Shown: piece by piece, positions 56,099 to 64,000 of the stretch | How the letters are laid out: every line of letters begins with the position of its first letter | Position numbering within the stretch: the stretch's first letter is position 1 | From: Bacteroidota bacterium | GTDB lineage: Bacteria; Bacteroidota; Ignavibacteria; Ignavibacteriales; Melioribacteraceae | Direction of reading: 5' to 3' | DNA: 64,000 nucleotides | Assembly: GCA_018829205.1 (NCBI GenBank) | Contig: JAHJUE010000011.1 | Location: forward strand, 1 to 64,000 | Notes under the pieces: generated by a model | The model's database searches: none | Seen by the model: the letters and a program-made list of their open reading frames with translations, nothing else | Told to the model about the DNA's origin: nothing | Translations under genes and position numbers: made by a program

Positions 56099-59000
56099 TT
56101 ATGCTTTTCTTAAATCCTTTACTAAACCAGTATATTTTTTCTCAATTTTAAAACCAAATTTGTAAAAATATTCAGGTCTGAAAAAACCTGTGGTAACAAA
56201 TTCAATTTTTTCGGCAAGCTGCCTGTTAAATAATTCATTCATTAACTTATCGCTAATTCCAAGTCTTCTGTATCTTTCAGAAACCACGATTTTATCCATA
56301 TGCACAGAATTTTCTGAAGAACGATAATAAAACAATCCGCCAATTATATATCCCCTATCAGAAATAGCCACTAAAAATTGATGTTCCGCTTTAAATGTAA
56401 CCATTAGATTTTCTTCGACAAATAATTGATGAAGCCTTGAAATTTCTTTTGGCGAAACAGGTTTTCTTATTGAAAAAGGATTCCCGTCGTAGTCTTGATA
56501 TTGCACAACTAAATTTACCGAAGGCGCTCCTTCAGATTTGGAATATATTAATTCAGCATAATCTGCAGGTTTTAAATGAGGGTATGTTAAACGTGAAATA
56601 AAATATTCTTCGTCTCCAGAAATTACAAGTTCATTTTTAATATTTGAAAATTTGGAAAGAGCGTCTTCATTTGAAATTTCTTTTCTTCTTTGCTCCGTAA
56701 TAATTTCTTTTAATATACTTTTTAAATTTTTTGTAGAGTTCTGGAATACAGTTTCATAAAAGAACCGGGTTCTTGTAGCAGGAAAGCTCAATTCAACATC
56801 AGCAAGTCTGTACGTTTCATATAGTTCATGCAGCATTTCTGCCTGTGCTGTTGCGGCTGCTCCGCCGTTAAGTTTAAACCATCTGTGAAATCTTTTAATA
56901 GCAAAATATAAACGTTTCGGGAGGAAACCGTTATTTTCAATATTTGTCAGAAATTCTTTTAAACTATTTTCAATAACATCGGAACTTTCCAAGTTATATA
57001 ATTTTTCTTTTTCAATTAAAAGATCCGACAATACTTTAACACCTTTTTCCGTCCCTTCAGCGTTTATTATTCCCGAAAAAACATAATTCCAGATCGTATC
57101 TCTTTTTAAGAATGGGAATTCAATTTCAGTCGCCTTAATAAAATGTTCATTTAGTTTTTCTAAGAAGATAAAAATAGAATCCGACTCAATACGATAAGAT
57201 ATCGAAGTAAGTCTTGTTCCCGTTTGATAATCATGCGAAGGAATAATAATATTCTGATAAGAAGGCTTTTCAATCATCATTCTATAGCCAGTAAGTTTCC
57301 AGAAATTATAATAGGCGGTTGCGGCATTCCACACAAAGAAAGGCCATAAATGATACAAACGAATTTCCTGATCATCTTTTTTTCTTACGGAACGTTTGAT
57401 AAATTTTTGAACTGTATCGCCTGATATATATTCTTCGCTCCAAAGATCATATTCTTCCCAGTATCCCCCAAAATCTTCTGCGAGAGTTTGTCCGGATACT
57501 TTTGATCCCGCTAATATCTGCCAGTTTACTTCTTGCTGAACATCTACGAGCTTCAATTTTTTATTTAAATTAATAACAAGTTCGAAAGCTCCCTGAAATC
57601 TTGTTTGAACCGTAACTCTAAAACTAGATTTATATTCAAAATCGCCAATATGACTAATCCAAATACCTGAAGGTAAAATGTTGTTTAGCTGAATAATAAT
57701 TCCGGTTGAAAAGAGAAATATTGCTTCGCGCAGAACAGGCAGCTCACTAATTGCCTTCGATATCCTAAGCTTATTTTCTTCCAAAATATCGGGTTCAAAA
57801 GTCAGCACATCATTCCAGCCGTATTCTTCACCTGTTTCAATATCCACAGCAACGCTTTTATTTTCGCCAAGCCATGATCTAAATTCATTTCTGACCCTTG
57901 TTCTTAATTTATTTGCCAATTCGGAAACTTCCGGCCAATCTTTCACCAATTGGTAGCGCACAAAAATCTGTCTTATTTTTTTATACCGTGCAGGATGTTT
58001 AATACCCAATACGCATAATAAATTTAACAATCCGGTTAAGGAAGAATTGCGTAAATCTTTTCTTTGATATTTTTCCTGAAATTCTTTTTGAATTTGTAAT
58101 TCAACTGTTTCCAGGTATTCAATTCCTTTAACGTTATTAACAAATTCATTAATAACCGAATCATCCAGTAAGTTTTTATCTCTTAACAAATATATATCAA
58201 ATAAAGAATTCAGCTCCGGTGTTTTTAAATACTTGGAGGTTATTAGGAACATTTTCCTGCGCACGTTTAGATAAGTGCTTAACTGCGGACGCAAAAGAAT
58301 CTGCTTCGTAAGTTTATAAATTGGGAGAGAGTCATCATACATTAATTTGTTCAAATAGTTTGCGGCAAAAAATGAATATTCTTTTTCACCGCTTTGAAGC
58401 TGCACTACGGCTATATTCAATCCGTTTATTGAAATTTCATTTTCCGTATCAATTTTTTGAAGTTTTAAAAACTCATATTCATTTTGATCTATTACATCTT
58501 CCGTGCTGTAGAATTTAATTTTACTGTCGGGATCGCTTTGCCTGTACCATTGAAAAATTGAATCGCCAGTGAATTTCAGCAGCGAATAATTCCCAACCCA
58601 ATAAATAGGATTTGTAAAAAATATTTGCAGATCAATATAACGTGATGTTAACTGGTATATAAAACTTCCGATTTTTATAAGAGATTTTTTTCTGTCAATA
58701 ACTGTAATTTCCAATTCGGAGTTTAATTTTTTAATTACAATTTTCCCTTCGGCTGATTTAATATCACCGCTAAGACATCCTTTCTCTCTTAAAAACCAGT
58801 TTGGAATTCTGATATCAAGTCCGCCGACAAAAAGATCGATATGATCTTTCTGATACATTTCATTAATTAGGCTTGAAAAATTATCTTCAATAACTCTTCT
58901 TTTGTATGTTCCTTTGGCGGTAAGTTCATGGAATTCATCTGAAATTGCTCTGTCGATAATTCTAAAATCTACAATTCTTTCAAAAGGAGCTAAGAAATTA

Positions 59001-60886
59001 TTCACAGCAGCTACAACGGATGCGTAATAATCACGCGTTTGAGATTCATCAAATTCCGCGACCTTTATTTTTTCACTTTCGTAATTCGGATATAATAAAA
59101 TTGTGTTAAACGGTTTATGATCGCCGACAAGGAAAACCTGTTTTACGAGATCAAAATCCCTGAAAAGATTTTCAATTTTTTGAGGCGCAATAGTTTCCCC
59201 TTTAATGTTTTTATAAATTTCTTTTTTACGGTCGATGATTTCAATAAAATTATTTTCATCTCGTTTCATTATATCACCGGTTGCAAACCATCCATCACTA
59301 TCGAAAGTTTCTTCGTAGCTATCACCGAAATAACCAGTCATAACATAATTACCTCGAATTAATAGTTCGCCGTCATCAGCGACCTTTATTTCAACACCGG
59401 GTAATTCTTTGCCTAAAGAATTTTCGATGTACTGTCCGGGAGGAGTCATAGTAATTCCTCCGGTAGCTTCTGTCATTCCGAACCCGCTCATTAATTCCAC
59501 GCCGTATTTCTGGAAGAACATAAAAATATCCGGAGGCAGATATCCGGCTGCAGAAAGTCCCCATTTTAAGTTTCCCCCGGTAATCTCATCAACCTTATTT
59601 TTTATCGAGGTTTCATCCTCAAATTCTATATCAATCTCAGAAGTAATTCTTTCGTAAAGCTGCATCCATTTTTTGGGGATACTTATAAATATTGAGGGTT
59701 TTACCTGCTGCATATTTGATACCATTGTTTCAGCGGAAGGATTTTCCATAAAAACATATTCTGCTCCCCAGAATATTGCGCCCATCATTTCAAGGTAGCG
59801 GCCGAAAGTATGAAACAATGGAAGAAAAGCAAGATACCTGTCTTTATCGTTTATTTTAGGGAGCGCCATAGCACGGCAGAATCTTTTGTAAACAATATTT
59901 GCTTGCGAGAAAACAATTCCTTTTGGTTCGCCGGTTGTACCCGAGGTAAACATTATTGTAGCGGTTGATAAAGTTTTTATCCCGCTTTTGATTTCATCTA
60001 AAAATTCTTTCTGATTTTCGTTTCCTTTGTTTAAAAAAGTATCAAATGAAATTGTCCACTCTTCCGCGCTTTTACCTTCGAGAAGCACAACCTTTTTGAG
60101 ATGTGTTAAACTATTTTTAATTGATTTTAATTTTGCCAGCTGTTTTTCGTCGGTAATAAAAACAAGTCCGGCTTCCGTTTTATTTAAAATATATAAAATG
60201 TGATGCGGAACCGAGTTAGCGGGAATCATTACATTTACAATTCCGGAAGTTAAACATGCAAGATCAAGTTTAACCATTGTTAAACTGTTTTCTAATAAAA
60301 AAGCGGCTTTAAAATTTTCCCCGGAACATTCTTTTACCTGGGCAGCCATAGCAAGACTGTATTTTTCAACTTCTTTTGAAATTGAATCCCATGTGTAATT
60401 AATTTCTTTAGTTCCTTTTATTATTTTAAATAAAGCTTTACTGCCGTAGTCATTTATTCTCTGTTTAAAAAGTTTCTCAACTGTAAAATTTGAAGCTGAA
60501 ATAAGATTATAAATTAAACTGTCCCATTTCCTTTCATCATAAATTCTAACAAGAAACTCAGAATACCTGAACACATTTAGGTAGTCGTATACAATTTTTT
60601 CAATTTCATTACTGTACTTGTTATTTAAATAATTCCCAAAATCAAAAAAGATTTCCGTGCTAATTTCTTTCATTAAATCATTTACAAGCTGACTCGGGAT
60701 AATTGCTTTAAAAATCTGCCGGATTAATTTCAGTTCTTCAGCATTACTTGCGAAATCATTTTTGACCGCATCTTTTAGTATAAACTCAAAATCGGCGCAA
60801 AGTTGTTTTAAACTAGATTCTTCAATAGAAGCCTTACCGCCAAGCAGCAATTTTAGAAACTCTGTTTGATTATTCATATTATTCAA
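56099..60886 (-). CDS. Giant fusion: acyl-CoA synthetase domain, long unassigned middle, C-terminal GNAT acetyltransferase
   Basis: 1595 residues in one uninterrupted frame. Residues 1-135 are a helical lead. Residues 140-640 are an AMP-binding synthetase with MFTSGTTGEPKGIVFSQ (near 311), AFLPLFHTFGRYLEMMGA, ELMSGFGMTEATGGITMTPP, TGDIMKRDENNFIEIIDRKK and a late GTYKRR. About 680-1430 has no family I recognise; SGQTLAEDFGGYWEEYDLWS and HLWPFFVWNAATAYYNFWK are its most distinctive stretches. The last 150 residues form a GNAT domain with HMDKIVVSERYRRLGISDKL, FVTTGFFRPEYFYKFGFKIE. A tail activating an acid and a GNAT head suggest transfer of an activated acyl group. The gene stands alone, with gltA next upstream. 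Confidence 0.8.
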   Translation of the reverse strand: MNNMNNQTEFLKLLLGGKASIEESSLKQLCADFEFILKDAVKNDFASNAEELKLIRQIFKAIIPSQLVNDLMKEISTEIFFDFGNYLNNKYSNEIEKIVYDYLNVFRYSEFLVRIYDERKWDSLIYNLISASNFTVEKLFKQRINDYGSKALFKIIKGTKEINYTWDSISKEVEKYSLAMAAQVKECSGENFKAAFLLENSLTMVKLDLACLTSGIVNVMIPANSVPHHILYILNKTEAGLVFITDEKQLAKLKSIKNSLTHLKKVVLLEGKSAEEWTISFDTFLNKGNENQKEFLDEIKSGIKTLSTATIMFTSGTTGEPKGIVFSQANIVYKRFCRAMALPKINDKDRYLAFLPLFHTFGRYLEMMGAIFWGAEYVFMENPSAETMVSNMQQVKPSIFISIPKKWMQLYERITSEIDIEFEDETSIKNKVDEITGGNLKWGLSAAGYLPPDIFMFFQKYGVELMSGFGMTEATGGITMTPPGQYIENSLGKELPGVEIKVADDGELLIRGNYVMTGYFGDSYEETFDSDGWFATGDIMKRDENNFIEIIDRKKEIYKNIKGETIAPQKIENLFRDFDLVKQVFLVGDHKPFNTILLYPNYESEKIKVAEFDESQTRDYYASVVAAVNNFLAPFERIVDFRIIDRAISDEFHELTAKGTYKRRVIEDNFSSLINEMYQKDHIDLFVGGLDIRIPNWFLREKGCLSGDIKSAEGKIVIKKLNSELEITVIDRKKSLIKIGSFIYQLTSRYIDLQIFFTNPIYWVGNYSLLKFTGDSIFQWYRQSDPDSKIKFYSTEDVIDQNEYEFLKLQKIDTENEISINGLNIAVVQLQSGEKEYSFFAANYLNKLMYDDSLPIYKLTKQILLRPQLSTYLNVRRKMFLITSKYLKTPELNSLFDIYLLRDKNLLDDSVINEFVNNVKGIEYLETVELQIQKEFQEKYQRKDLRNSSLTGLLNLLCVLGIKHPARYKKIRQIFVRYQLVKDWPEVSELANKLRTRVRNEFRSWLGENKSVAVDIETGEEYGWNDVLTFEPDILEENKLRISKAISELPVLREAIFLFSTGIIIQLNNILPSGIWISHIGDFEYKSSFRVTVQTRFQGAFELVINLNKKLKLVDVQQEVNWQILAGSKVSGQTLAEDFGGYWEEYDLWSEEYISGDTVQKFIKRSVRKKDDQEIRLYHLWPFFVWNAATAYYNFWKLTGYRMMIEKPSYQNIIIPSHDYQTGTRLTSISYRIESDSIFIFLEKLNEHFIKATEIEFPFLKRDTIWNYVFSGIINAEGTEKGVKVLSDLLIEKEKLYNLESSDVIENSLKEFLTNIENNGFLPKRLYFAIKRFHRWFKLNGGAAATAQAEMLHELYETYRLADVELSFPATRTRFFYETVFQNSTKNLKSILKEIITEQRRKEISNEDALSKFSNIKNELVISGDEEYFISRLTYPHLKPADYAELIYSKSEGAPSVNLVVQYQDYDGNPFSIRKPVSPKEISRLHQLFVEENLMVTFKAEHQFLVAISDRGYIIGGLFYYRSSENSVHMDKIVVSERYRRLGISDKLMNELFNRQLAEKIEFVTTGFFRPEYFYKFGFKIEKKYTGLVKDLRKA

Positions 60887-61070
60887 ATTTTATTTTTATC
60901 AAAATAATTTATGTTTGGGAAACGGTAAAATATTCTTGAAAAGATAATTACTATTATGGAATAGTTAAAATAAAAATCCGTACATCAATTTCCATAATCA
61001 CACGAAGAATAATTAAAAAATAATTACTCTTAGCAGCGACTTAAAAAGCAAGTTTTCACTTTAAACAAAA

Positions 61071-61094
61071 AAGGGATGCCATTCGACATCCCTT
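61071..61094 (-). terminator. gltA: Terminator after gltA
   Basis: AAGGGATG and CATCCCTT form an 8-base-pair stem with an eight-base loop. On the minus strand it ends in a T-run (TTTTTTG). It lies 20 bases after the gltA stop. Confidence 0.8.
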
Positions 61095-61113
61095 ATCAAT
61101 AAAAAAAACAGCA

Positions 61114-62418
61114 TTATTTAATTCCGGCAATAGCTTCCAGCATATCTGTGGTTAAAGATTTTGGTCTTTCCAGCGGATAACCCAAAGCGCGGTCCCAAAC
61201 AATATTTGCGCATACGCCAAGTGCTCGTCCTACTCCGAAAAGAACTGTATAGAAGTCATATTCTGTTAATCCGTAATACCACTGAATAACACCGGATTGC
61301 GCATCAACATTAGGCCAAGGATTTTTTGCTTTTCCCTGTTCAACTAATATCGGTGGAACTACGTTATATAAAACATCAACATATTTAAATAACGGATAAT
61401 CAGGGAGATGTTTTAAACAGAAACCCCTTTGCGCGCTGTAACGCGGATCAGTTTTTCTTAGTACAGCGTGTCCGAATCCGGGAATTACCTGTCCGCTATT
61501 TAATGTTTCCCAAACAAATTTTTTCATTTCATCTTCAGTAGGAACCTTACCGCCCATTTGATCCATTACTCCCTGGAGCCAACGAAGAACTTCCTGATTT
61601 GCCAATCCGTGCAGCGGGCCTGCGAGTCCGTTAAGCATAGCAGAATTAGCGTAATATATATCGGATAATGCGCTTGCTACTAAATGACCAGTATGAGCGC
61701 TTACGTTTCCGCTTTCATGATCGCTGTGAAGAAGGAAATACATTCTGGCAACATCGTCGTAAGGTTTTGCAATTCCCATCATATGAGCAAAGTTAGCTCC
61801 CATATCCAGATGCGGATCCGGTGCAATAATATCACCTTCTTTATATTTCCATCTGTAAATAAACGCCGCGATCTGGGGCAGTTTGGCTAAAAGATTTAAC
61901 GCATCTTCATAAGTAGAATCCCAATAATCATTTTTGTGAATACCTTCGTTATATTTTTGGACGAAGACAGATTCACGCTGCATTGAAACAACAGCCGCGG
62001 AAAGCATAGCCATTGGATGAGAATCTTTTGGCATTGCTTTTAAGACATCAAAAACATATTCCGGTACCATTTTACGGTCGTTGAATTCTTTTGCTACCGA
62101 TTCCGCTTCTTCTTTGTTCGGAACATCGCCCGTTAACAATAAATAAAAGAAAGCTTCAACCAAGGGCATTTCTCCGCCTTCGGCCGGCGGGAGTTTTTCA
62201 AGTACTTCCGGAATTGTAAATCCTCTGAAACGGATACCTTCCATCGGGTCAAGATACGAGATATCAGTTGTTAATGATTTAACACTTCTCATTCCGCCGA
62301 TAACCTGACTAATTGTTACTTCGCCGACTTTAACTTCACCGAATTCTTTCAATAATCTTGTAGTACGCGGTCTGTGAGCTTCGATCTTTTCGAAAAGTTT
62401 TTCTTTTAAAGATACCAT
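61114..62418 (-). CDS. gltA: Citrate synthase, mitochondrial-like type
   Basis: 434 residues. The sequence resembles the eukaryotic mitochondrial enzyme more than the usual bacterial ones: GGMRSVKSLTTDISYLDP with EGIRFRGFTIPEVLEKLP near the N-terminus. Catalytic residues are present: His in GPLHGLANQEVLRWLQ, His in GFGHAVLRKTDPRY, Asp in NVDAQSGVIQWYYGLTE, followed by FYTVLFGVGRALGV. It condenses oxaloacetate and acetyl-CoA into the citric acid cycle. GGAGGATGT precedes the ATG. It fits functionally with korAB in this window. Confidence 0.95.
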   Translation of the reverse strand: MVSLKEKLFEKIEAHRPRTTRLLKEFGEVKVGEVTISQVIGGMRSVKSLTTDISYLDPMEGIRFRGFTIPEVLEKLPPAEGGEMPLVEAFFYLLLTGDVPNKEEAESVAKEFNDRKMVPEYVFDVLKAMPKDSHPMAMLSAAVVSMQRESVFVQKYNEGIHKNDYWDSTYEDALNLLAKLPQIAAFIYRWKYKEGDIIAPDPHLDMGANFAHMMGIAKPYDDVARMYFLLHSDHESGNVSAHTGHLVASALSDIYYANSAMLNGLAGPLHGLANQEVLRWLQGVMDQMGGKVPTEDEMKKFVWETLNSGQVIPGFGHAVLRKTDPRYSAQRGFCLKHLPDYPLFKYVDVLYNVVPPILVEQGKAKNPWPNVDAQSGVIQWYYGLTEYDFYTVLFGVGRALGVCANIVWDRALGYPLERPKSLTTDMLEAIAGIK

Positions 62419-62442
62419 ACATCCTCCGGATAATTAACTTGT

Positions 62443-63759
62443 TTATCTTATATTTGAAATTACAGAATCTGCAGCAATTCTACCACTTAAAACAGCTCCC
62501 TCAATAGTAGAAGGCAATCCTGTATTACTCCAGTCGCCCGCAACAAATATATTTTTATATGAAAATTTTAATTTATTTCTAAGTTTAATCAGTTCGACAG
62601 TTGGAACAAAGGTGGCTCTTTTTTCCTTCAGAATTAAATATTCTTTTACAACATTTTGATAAAATATAGGGAAATATTTTTCCAATTCCGAACATATTAT
62701 TTTTATCAGTTCATCATCTTTCAGATTAATTATTTCATCTGCGGCGCTTGTAACAATAGTAACATATTTCCCGTGGTTAAAGAGCCAATGAACTTTAGAA
62801 TCAATTAATCCGTAGAATTTCTCCTTAAACGGATTTCCATCAAGCCACAAATGAGCCGTTAATATTGGCGAATATTCAATCTCTAATTTCTGTTTGAATT
62901 CTAAGTCAGATATGTTTATAATTTTTTCGAATGAATGATACGGCACCGCGAGAATTACAAAATCGAAATCGGAGTAGCTGTCTTTTGCTGTTCTAACTTT
63001 TATAACTTTTCCATTTTCGATAACTAATTCATTTACTTTTTCGGAAGTGGTTACCTTTCCCCCGTTTCTTTCAATAAAAGATTTTGAGTTTTCGCAGTAC
63101 ATTTCGGATAGACTTACTTTCGGAAGCACAACAACACTCGATTTATTTCCCGTAAAAAATATTTCTTTAAGTATTTTTATAAACATTCCGGCAGAAGCCT
63201 TTTGAGCCGTAGTGTTCAGTGTACCTACAATTATTATATCCCAAAGAGATTTAATAATACCGTCACTTTGTTTTTCAATATTAAGCCATTGATCGACTGT
63301 AATATTATTATAGTCATCAGGATTTATAAAAATAAGTTTTACAAAAAGTTTTATAATTGATAATCTCTCTTTAAAACTTACTGCAGTATAATTTAGAATT
63401 CCCAAAAGCAGATTGACAGGATAAAACAATTTTGAAGCGTTTAGGTTATGTTCAGTACCGCTGTTTTTAATAAATTTTATTTTAAGGTTTTCCTGAAATA
63501 AAACATTATTTTCGGCACCGATTAGTCTTAAAAATTCAAGTGTATTTTTATAACAGCCCATTAGAATATGCTGACCGTTATCTACATTTTCTGATTTAAA
63601 ACCGTCTGAGTCGATTTGATTTTTATAACTGAAGGAATAAGCCCGGCCGCCCAATTTTGGAGAGGCTTCAAGTAGATGAACCTTAATACCTTTATCGGCT
63701 AAAAAGCAAGCGGCTGATAAGCCGGCAAATCCCCCGCCGACAATTAAACATTTTGTCAT
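62443..63759 (-). CDS. hpnE: Squalene-associated FAD-dependent desaturase HpnE
   Basis: 438 residues with a FAD-binding N-terminus (CLIVGGGFAGLSAACFLA, LLEASPKLGGRAYSF) and VDNGQHILMGCYKNTLEFLR, characteristic of HpnE. The C-terminal segment is VAGDWSNTGLPSTIEGAVLS. HpnE reduces hydroxysqualene to squalene after HpnD and HpnC. Carotenoid desaturases are close relatives, so that is the main alternative. The ATG at 63759 overlaps the hpnD stop as TAATG, showing coupled translation. Confidence 0.85.
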   Translation of the reverse strand: MTKCLIVGGGFAGLSAACFLADKGIKVHLLEASPKLGGRAYSFSYKNQIDSDGFKSENVDNGQHILMGCYKNTLEFLRLIGAENNVLFQENLKIKFIKNSGTEHNLNASKLFYPVNLLLGILNYTAVSFKERLSIIKLFVKLIFINPDDYNNITVDQWLNIEKQSDGIIKSLWDIIIVGTLNTTAQKASAGMFIKILKEIFFTGNKSSVVVLPKVSLSEMYCENSKSFIERNGGKVTTSEKVNELVIENGKVIKVRTAKDSYSDFDFVILAVPYHSFEKIINISDLEFKQKLEIEYSPILTAHLWLDGNPFKEKFYGLIDSKVHWLFNHGKYVTIVTSAADEIINLKDDELIKIICSELEKYFPIFYQNVVKEYLILKEKRATFVPTVELIKLRNKLKFSYKNIFVAGDWSNTGLPSTIEGAVLSGRIAADSVISNIR

Positions 63760-64000
63760 TAATAAACTAGGCTGTATTTTGCCCAAACTCCGATTGATAT
63801 TCCAACTTTCTCAAATTTTGATACGGAAATCTTTTCATCAAAAACGTTATAATTCTGGACCTCAATTTTCCTTAAGAGTTTTTCATAAATATGCTGCATT
63901 GCTCTAGCGGCGAACATGGAAGGCTTATCGTCGAAATCCAAAGAATCGTTTGCTTTACGGAAATATTCTTTTGCTCTATTTGCCTCTAAACTCATGAGTG
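63759..64000 (-). CDS. hpnD: Squalene/phytoene synthase family protein, presumably HpnD (C-terminal part only)
   Basis: The frame is open to the right edge, so the N-terminal part, with the Asp-rich active site, is missing. The visible 79 residues read LMSLEANRAKEYFRKANDSL, then SMFAARAMQHIYEKLLRKIE and a short tail, matching the C-terminus of HpnD-like prenyl synthases. The overlap with hpnE supports presqualene diphosphate synthase; a CrtB-like phytoene synthase is the alternative. Confidence 0.75.
   Translation of the reverse strand, partial: LMSLEANRAKEYFRKANDSLDFDDKPSMFAARAMQHIYEKLLRKIEVQNYNVFDEKISVSKFEKVGISIGVWAKYSLVY

Overview
The window is AT-rich bacterial chromosome, roughly one third G+C by eye, and densely coding with most genes on the minus strand. 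Several traits point to a Gram-negative member of the Bacteroidota/Chlorobiota/Ignavibacteriota lineage, most like an Ignavibacteria-type genome. These are a TonB-dependent receptor with an N-terminal carboxypeptidase-like domain, a Lol lipoprotein-release system, a DUF2851 protein, a PspC/LiaF-like membrane pair, 2-oxoacid:ferredoxin oxidoreductase, a mitochondrial-type citrate synthase and HpnD/HpnE squalene genes. Many genes have clear GGAGG-type ribosome binding sites, and one tRNA has a textbook -35/-10 promoter. That is unusual for Bacteroidia and Flavobacteriia and favours a deeper branch. The placement is inference; no rRNA gene is present.

Layout. 1-8.6 kb is a phosphate block read right to left: pstS-pstC-pstA-pstB-phoU, then a TonB-dependent receptor and a secreted protein cut by the window edge. 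9-10.9 kb holds a PlsC-like acyltransferase and a minus-strand tRNA cluster (Pro, Arg, His, Glu, Glu), preceded by two 92-bp degenerate tRNA-Pro copies. 10.9-14.1 kb is a plus-strand lolC/lolE/lolD-type operon. 14-30.6 kb is housekeeping: leucyl aminopeptidase, a DHH phosphoesterase, korA-korB, dsbD, nadE, a PspC/LiaF-like pair, an MGMT-family protein, a cyclic-nucleotide-binding protein, prfB with a programmed frameshift, an AtuA-like pair, miaA, pcm and a UPF0316 protein. 30.7-34.4 kb has tRNA-Gly and tRNA-Cys, then an AT-richer accessory segment with two paralogous glycosyltransferase-like/TPR proteins and UDP-galactopyranose mutase. 34.6-42.7 kb holds a double-receiver regulator, an acyl-CoA synthetase, pepD, a YchF-like GTPase, clpS, etfB-etfA and a DUF151-UVR protein. 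42.8-56 kb is DUF2851, pyrF, the cell-shape cluster mreB-mreC-mreD-mrdA-rodA, purH, purN, a secreted TPR protein and pyrG. 56-64 kb holds a 1595-residue acyl-CoA-synthetase/GNAT fusion, gltA, hpnE and the end of hpnD.

Points most worth a second look: (1) the prfB frameshift site carries UAA where UGA is the rule; (2) the giant synthetase-GNAT fusion has an unassigned middle of about 750 residues; (3) two tandem tRNA-Pro-derived units sit directly upstream of the intact tRNA-Pro; (4) the glf island carries duplicated HDDHW-motif glycosyltransferase-like proteins; (5) a candidate Pho box lies in front of the pst-linked receptor. No CRISPR array, prophage, insertion sequence or rRNA gene was recognised.
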